From positions 9,274,752 through 9,338,751 of the forward strand of contig NC_079418.1 in the NCBI RefSeq assembly GCF_026213295.1: a DNA stretch of 64,000 nt, in the 5' to 3' direction. The notes beneath the pieces are model-generated. The model did not search any database, was not told where the DNA came from, and saw only the letters and a list, made by a program, of their open reading frames with translations. The translations under genes were made by a program, and so were the position numbers. Within the stretch, counting starts at the first letter, position 1, and each line of letters opens with the position of its first letter. The stretch comes from Gadus chalcogrammus (taxonomy: Eukaryota > Chordata > Actinopteri > Gadiformes > Gadidae). Below, in pieces: positions 59,880 through 64,000 of the stretch.

Positions 59880-60120
59880 TTGTAAGATGGGAAACAAATA
59901 GTTAATTGCAGCGCCTCGCAGCAGAGTCGTCAAACGGACGGCCGGCAGTCTCAGTCGCAGTTTCAAAGGGGAAGAGATGAGGCAACCAATGACTGCCCTT
60001 GTTGTGATGTCTCTGTCGTTTCATTGGCTCACACTGACGTGAATTCTGACGTTTCATTGGACGGCTCACACGTCATTCACCGCCCAGAAATACGGAACAG
60101 TTTCTATGGTTACTGAACTG
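59880..60120 (-). promoter_or_regulatory. ccdc14: ccdc14 promoter with CCAAT motifs and an RFX X-box-like site
   Basis: Within 300 bp upstream of the ccdc14 ATG: CCAAT at about 59975 (+) and two ATTGG at about 60022 and 60055 (CCAAT on the gene strand). At 60100-60113 the minus strand reads gtaaccatagaaac, close to the RFX X-box consensus GTNRCC-N(0-3)-RGYAAC with one mismatch. RFX factors drive ciliary and centrosomal genes. No TATA box seen. The regulatory role is inferred. Confidence 0.5.
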
Positions 60121-60147
60121 CGTTTGACGCTTCTTTTTTATTATTAG

Positions 60148-63100
60148 GGGTCCGTCCGAGCTTGGTAGTACAGCGGATAAGCATAACAATTGTGCACTTT
60201 TTGAGAAAAGCATGACATTTCTAACATAGTTAGTACATGCCATAAGGTGTATTTTAAGATGTGGAGGGAAGTCAGATTTTGCCTGTGACGGCCGTGAGAC
60301 GCCAAATTCAAGATGGCCGACATTCCGCTGGGTATAATGTTCAAACGCTCATAATTTTGGAACCATGCAATGTTATAAAACATTTAAGATGTCATTTCCA
60401 ACTAAATTGGATATGCCCAATCATTTGGTGACACTTTTGAGAAACCTAGTGTTTGAGGAAACATATTTAGGTCAAGGTCAAGGTAAGAATTTACCAAATT
60501 TTGTCCGTAAATGCGAACTTTTGCCAGGTGGTGGCGCTACATAAAATCTCTCAGGGTTACCAAAATCCACGTGGTTGGTCCTGTACCTGTCATGAATGTT
60601 CACAGAAAATTTGACATGTTTCCCATTAAAACCTTTTGAGTTATCGAGGTCACAAGGCAAGCCCACGTTAGCGATGATCTGCTTTTCAGTTGTTGTTAGT
60701 TGTCTAGTTGTCATAGTAACAAACCCTAACACCCAAACGTCAACCGCCGCCATCAGAAAACCCAACTGTTCAAATCCTCCTCCTGTGGTAAGTTATCAAA
60801 AAAAAATGCATTTAAGTCATAAGTTTGGATTCAAAATATTTATTTATTACATTCATAACATTTGATTAAAGTAAAAAATATTCAAAAATGTAATACAGTG
60901 TATGAGATTAAGGGTTAACTGACATAGTAGGCTAGTTAGCCAGCTAGTGAACTAAACCTGTCATACTTTTAAATGCTCTCCCCTGCTTCTTATGACAATG
61001 TATAATGACAGTTGTTTTTTGTTTTCAGTGCTGATATCGCAATAATGAAGCGTCACACCCTAATGGACTCTACCCAACCCTCTTTAGCCAAACACTCAAA
61101 TGCAACCCCCAGCACCAACTGGCACATGTGTGTCCTCTGCCAAACAGAAACTGATGAACATTTACAATGTCCTCTCAGATCGACAAAACAGCCCAATAAT
61201 TGTGGCTATGCATCCCACGACCTTCTCCGGTTCCACACCCTTCAGCACATGCCCATGGACCTCAATCTGAATAGATTAAATGACGGCGATGGCATAGAAT
61301 CAACTCTGAAGGCACACAGGGCTGAGTGGCACAAGAAATGTCGGCTAAAAGTAAATAAGAAGGCGTTTGAAGAGCAAAGTCGACGAGAATTTTCGACACA
61401 AAAACAAGAAAGTATCTTGATCGTGCATACAAGATCTGCTCACAGCCAACCACAGTCCATTGAGAATACTTGTTTCTTCTGTAATGAGCCTGCTGGTTCT
61501 CCAGACCTACATAATGCATCAACTTACAACATTGACACAAATGTGCGCAAATGTGCCCTTAAACTTGAAGACACTGCTCTGTTGGCCAAGCTTGCAGCAG
61601 GAGACATGATTGCTATTGAGGCCAAGTACCATCAACACTGCTTGCGTTCACTGTACAACAGAGCTAGACAGGCTTCAACCAAAACCAATGATGAAGAGCT
61701 TTCCTGCCTGCATGGCATAGCCTTTGCTGAGTTAGTGGCATTTTTGGAAGACATGAGTAGTGATGAGGATAGTGCTCCTGTGTTTAAAATGATAGACATT
61801 ACTGAGCTTTACACAGAAAGGCTGAAGCAGCTTGGTCTTACTGTAGAAGCACGGATTCACACTACCAGACTGAAAAACCGACTGCTTTCTGCACTACCTG
61901 ATCTGAGAGCACATTCACATGGAAGAGACATACTTCTTAGTTTTGAGAAAGACATTGGACCAGCACTCATGATGGCCTCTCATCCTGACAGCGATGCTAT
62001 GCACCTAATGCGGGCAGCACAGGTTGTGCGCAAAGAGATCTTTGACTCAAAATTCTGCTTCGATGGGGCATTCCAGGCTAACTGCCAGCAGGCGGCTGTG
62101 CCAGCATCCCTTTTGGCTCTAGTCAACATGATACTTGCTGGGGCAAACATCAAGCATCAGACTCAGATGTTCCATGCAACCACTGCACAACCTGCCTTAG
62201 CAATCTCACAATTAACGGTTTTTAACAGTGTGAAGAATGCACGACATGTGGATTCACCAAGCTCAGCACGTCACTGCCGCAGCCAAGAAACTCCACTCCC
62301 ACTCTATCTGTCCCTTAAGATACATGCAGTTACAAGAAGCAGAGGGCTCATTGACACACTGTTCAATCTGGGATTGTGTGTTTCCTATGACAGGCTGTTG
62401 CAAGTCTCATCAGAAATTGCAAAAAGTGTATGCCAGCGCTTTAAGGTGGAAGATGTAGTGTGCCCACCCAAGTTGCGGAATGGACTTTTCACAACAGCAG
62501 CAGTGGACAACATTGATCACAATCCAAGTTCTGCAACAGCCAAAGATTCTTTCCATGGCACTGGAATCTCACTTATGCAGCATCCATCACACACACATGG
62601 AGGAACTGATCGTGGAGTATTAGTGATTCATCAGGGTGGATCATCCACCAAATCAGTGACTCCTCTGCCATCAGCCTACACCTTTGTGCCACCAGCTGCC
62701 TTCAGGACAAAAGACTTCAATGCTCCTATTGTACAAGGTCCTGTGAGACCTTCTGACCTCCTGGTTACTGCAGCTGCCAAAGAAGATGAGTATGCATGGC
62801 TCAACAAAGTCAAAACAGCTGTTGAAAAGTGTACCATGGATGGCATGATATCGTGGTCTGCTTATCACGCTGACGCACACCAAGCAGTCATTCCACCTGC
62901 AGCAATCAACTCACTACTTCCTCTGTTTCTTGATAACGCACACTCAGTGGCAATGGTGCGTCACTCAATGGACATTGTCAGGGCAGCAGTTCAGAATGTG
63001 AACCCTGGTCAGATTCCTGTCCTTGCTGCTGATCAACCTCTGTATGCACTTGCTAAGGAAATTCAGTGGACCTGGCCAGCCACTCACGGAGAGGATCACT

Positions 63101-64000
63101 TTGTGATCATGTTCGCTGGGAGACTGGCTAGAAGACAGTGGCTGGACAAATGCATTGGTACAGGCTGGTATTGCAAGTTCGGGAACTTCAAAGTCCTTTA
63201 TAAATGTCAGCCATGTCACCAAGACCCGCCATGCACACCAGGTCACAGCTGCAAGCCTGTATACACTTCTACAACAAGCCTACACCAAAGACTGCACATC
63301 TGATGATATTGATGAAATACAATCTGATAGTGTGCCTTTTGAGGAATGGTGCATACAGCGAGCAAAGACCACTGTTCACTTTGACTACTGGCTTAAGACC
63401 CTGTCTTTGGAGCTTCTCATGCTGCGTTACATCAGATCACTTCGGGAAGGTAACTTCCAGCTGTATGTGGAATCCCTGACTCAGATCATGCCCTGGATGT
63501 TCTCCCTCGATCACACGCACTACTCTAGATGGCTTTCTGTACACATCCGTGACATGATAACTCTTGCCAAAAAACATCCTGATGTTCTAGCCGAATTCAT
63601 GTCTGGAAATTTTGTGGTGCACAAAACCTGCAACCAATTCTCTGGCATGGCACTTGACCAGTGTCACGAGCAGAACAATGCAAAGGTGAACGGTTCTGGT
63701 GGGGCTATTGGACTGACTGGCAATCCAGGAGCACTCCGACGCTGGATGATAGCCGGGCCAGAAATCGCCAGGATCACATCAGAATTTGAGCAGCAAACAG
63801 TAAAGCAGCAACATGGTGCTAGTGGCACTGGACAACATCACCATGATCATAAACCTGGAGTACAAGCTGCCTTCTTGAAGGAAGTTAAGGCACTTGTGAA
63901 TGTGCTGGGAGAGATGGGGAATCCATTCTTAGAACACAGCCAAGACCTACTAGTCATTGACACAAGGGACATCATGGACCCCCAAGTAGCTGAAACTGTG
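60148..64000 (+). mobile_element. Putative multi-copy element carrying the zinc-binding gene (left boundary tentative)
   Basis: Sequence changes character at about 60148 (attaggggtccgtccgagct) after the ccdc14 promoter. 60148-61030 holds no ORF, but an intron-like 3' end (ttgttttcag) precedes the coding region. The right end is outside the window, so terminal repeats cannot be checked. Confidence 0.4.
61045..64000 (+). pseudogene. Large zinc-binding protein of an uncharacterised multi-copy family, frameshifted and 3'-truncated by window edge
   Basis: The main frame runs from ATG 61045 (MKRHTLMDSTQPS) to a stop at 63301-63303 (752 aa). The family-like sequence leaves this frame at about 63120 and continues in the +1 frame (63122-64000, open to the edge, about 293 codons): DWLEDSGWTNALVQAGIASS, VTKTRHAHQVTAASLYTLLQ, FSGMALDQCHEQNNAKVNGS and ALRRWMIAGPE. 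Two Cys/His modules: C29-x2-C32 with H96-x2-C99, and C143-x2-C146 with H196/H198-C199. A central block reads LRNGLFTTAAVDNIDHNPSS, then FHGTGISLMQHPS. I recall such proteins as abundant, unnamed multi-copy genes in corals, molluscs and some fish, which suggests a selfish element, but I cannot name the family or its enzyme. The upstream ATG at 61012 lies in the apparent intron/acceptor (gttttcag), so 61045 was chosen. Confidence 0.65.

Noticed and set aside
61012..61044. Upstream ATG of the 61-kb gene
   Set aside because: It lies in a T-rich stretch ending in ttttcag, which looks like an intron 3' end; the next ATG (61045) begins plausible protein sequence.

Overview
The window is teleost (probably percomorph) nuclear DNA. 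Small exons with GT/AG junctions encode vertebrate proteins, and the introns are full of hAT, Tc1 and MITE copies, tRNA-derived SINEs, (CA)n tracts and minisatellites. The identification rests on translated exons and on family sequences recalled from memory; no search was run. No operon, CRISPR or phage logic applies.

Layout. (1) 390-897, + strand: the last two coding exons of tgds, a dTDP-glucose 4,6-dehydratase family member; the rest of the gene lies left of the window. (2) 898-8977: intergenic DNA plus the probable 3' UTR of the next gene. (3) 8978-38943, - strand: a complete DEAD-box RNA helicase gene, ddx3x (DDX3/PL10). I resolved 19 coding exons. They sum to 2292 nt with every exon phase compatible, giving 763 aa. 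All helicase motifs are present, as are an N-terminal YIPPHLR motif, a 19-residue glycine run and the C-terminal WWGN. A CpG-rich promoter region lies near 38.4-39.1 kb. (4) 38944-43225: intergenic repeats and one intact tRNA-Ser(CGA) gene with a Pol III terminator. (5) 43226-59831, - strand: a complete ccdc14 gene (centriolar satellite coiled-coil protein), 11 coding exons, 2676 nt, 891 aa, again with all phases closing. About a third of this protein is encoded by two in-frame minisatellites. (6) 60.1-64.0 kb, + strand: a multi-copy, transposon-like gene with zinc-binding modules. It is broken by a frameshift near 63120 and runs off the right edge.

The most notable pattern is how repeats and genes interact. 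At least two intronic minisatellites in ddx3x look like amplified copies of adjacent splice junctions: the exon 18 acceptor and the exon 11 donor. In ccdc14, two minisatellites are inside coding exons, and another array repeats the last codons beyond the stop. A further intronic array (32.5-33.0 kb) is built from the middle of a MITE that is dispersed about ten times through the window. Several hAT insertions are dated relative to each other by nesting and exact or near-exact 8-bp target duplications. The exon carrying the DEAD box lies between two transposons that end about 11 and 28 bp from its splice sites.

The three genes are functionally unrelated (sugar-nucleotide metabolism, RNA helicase, centrosome). 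They share a neighbourhood, not a pathway.
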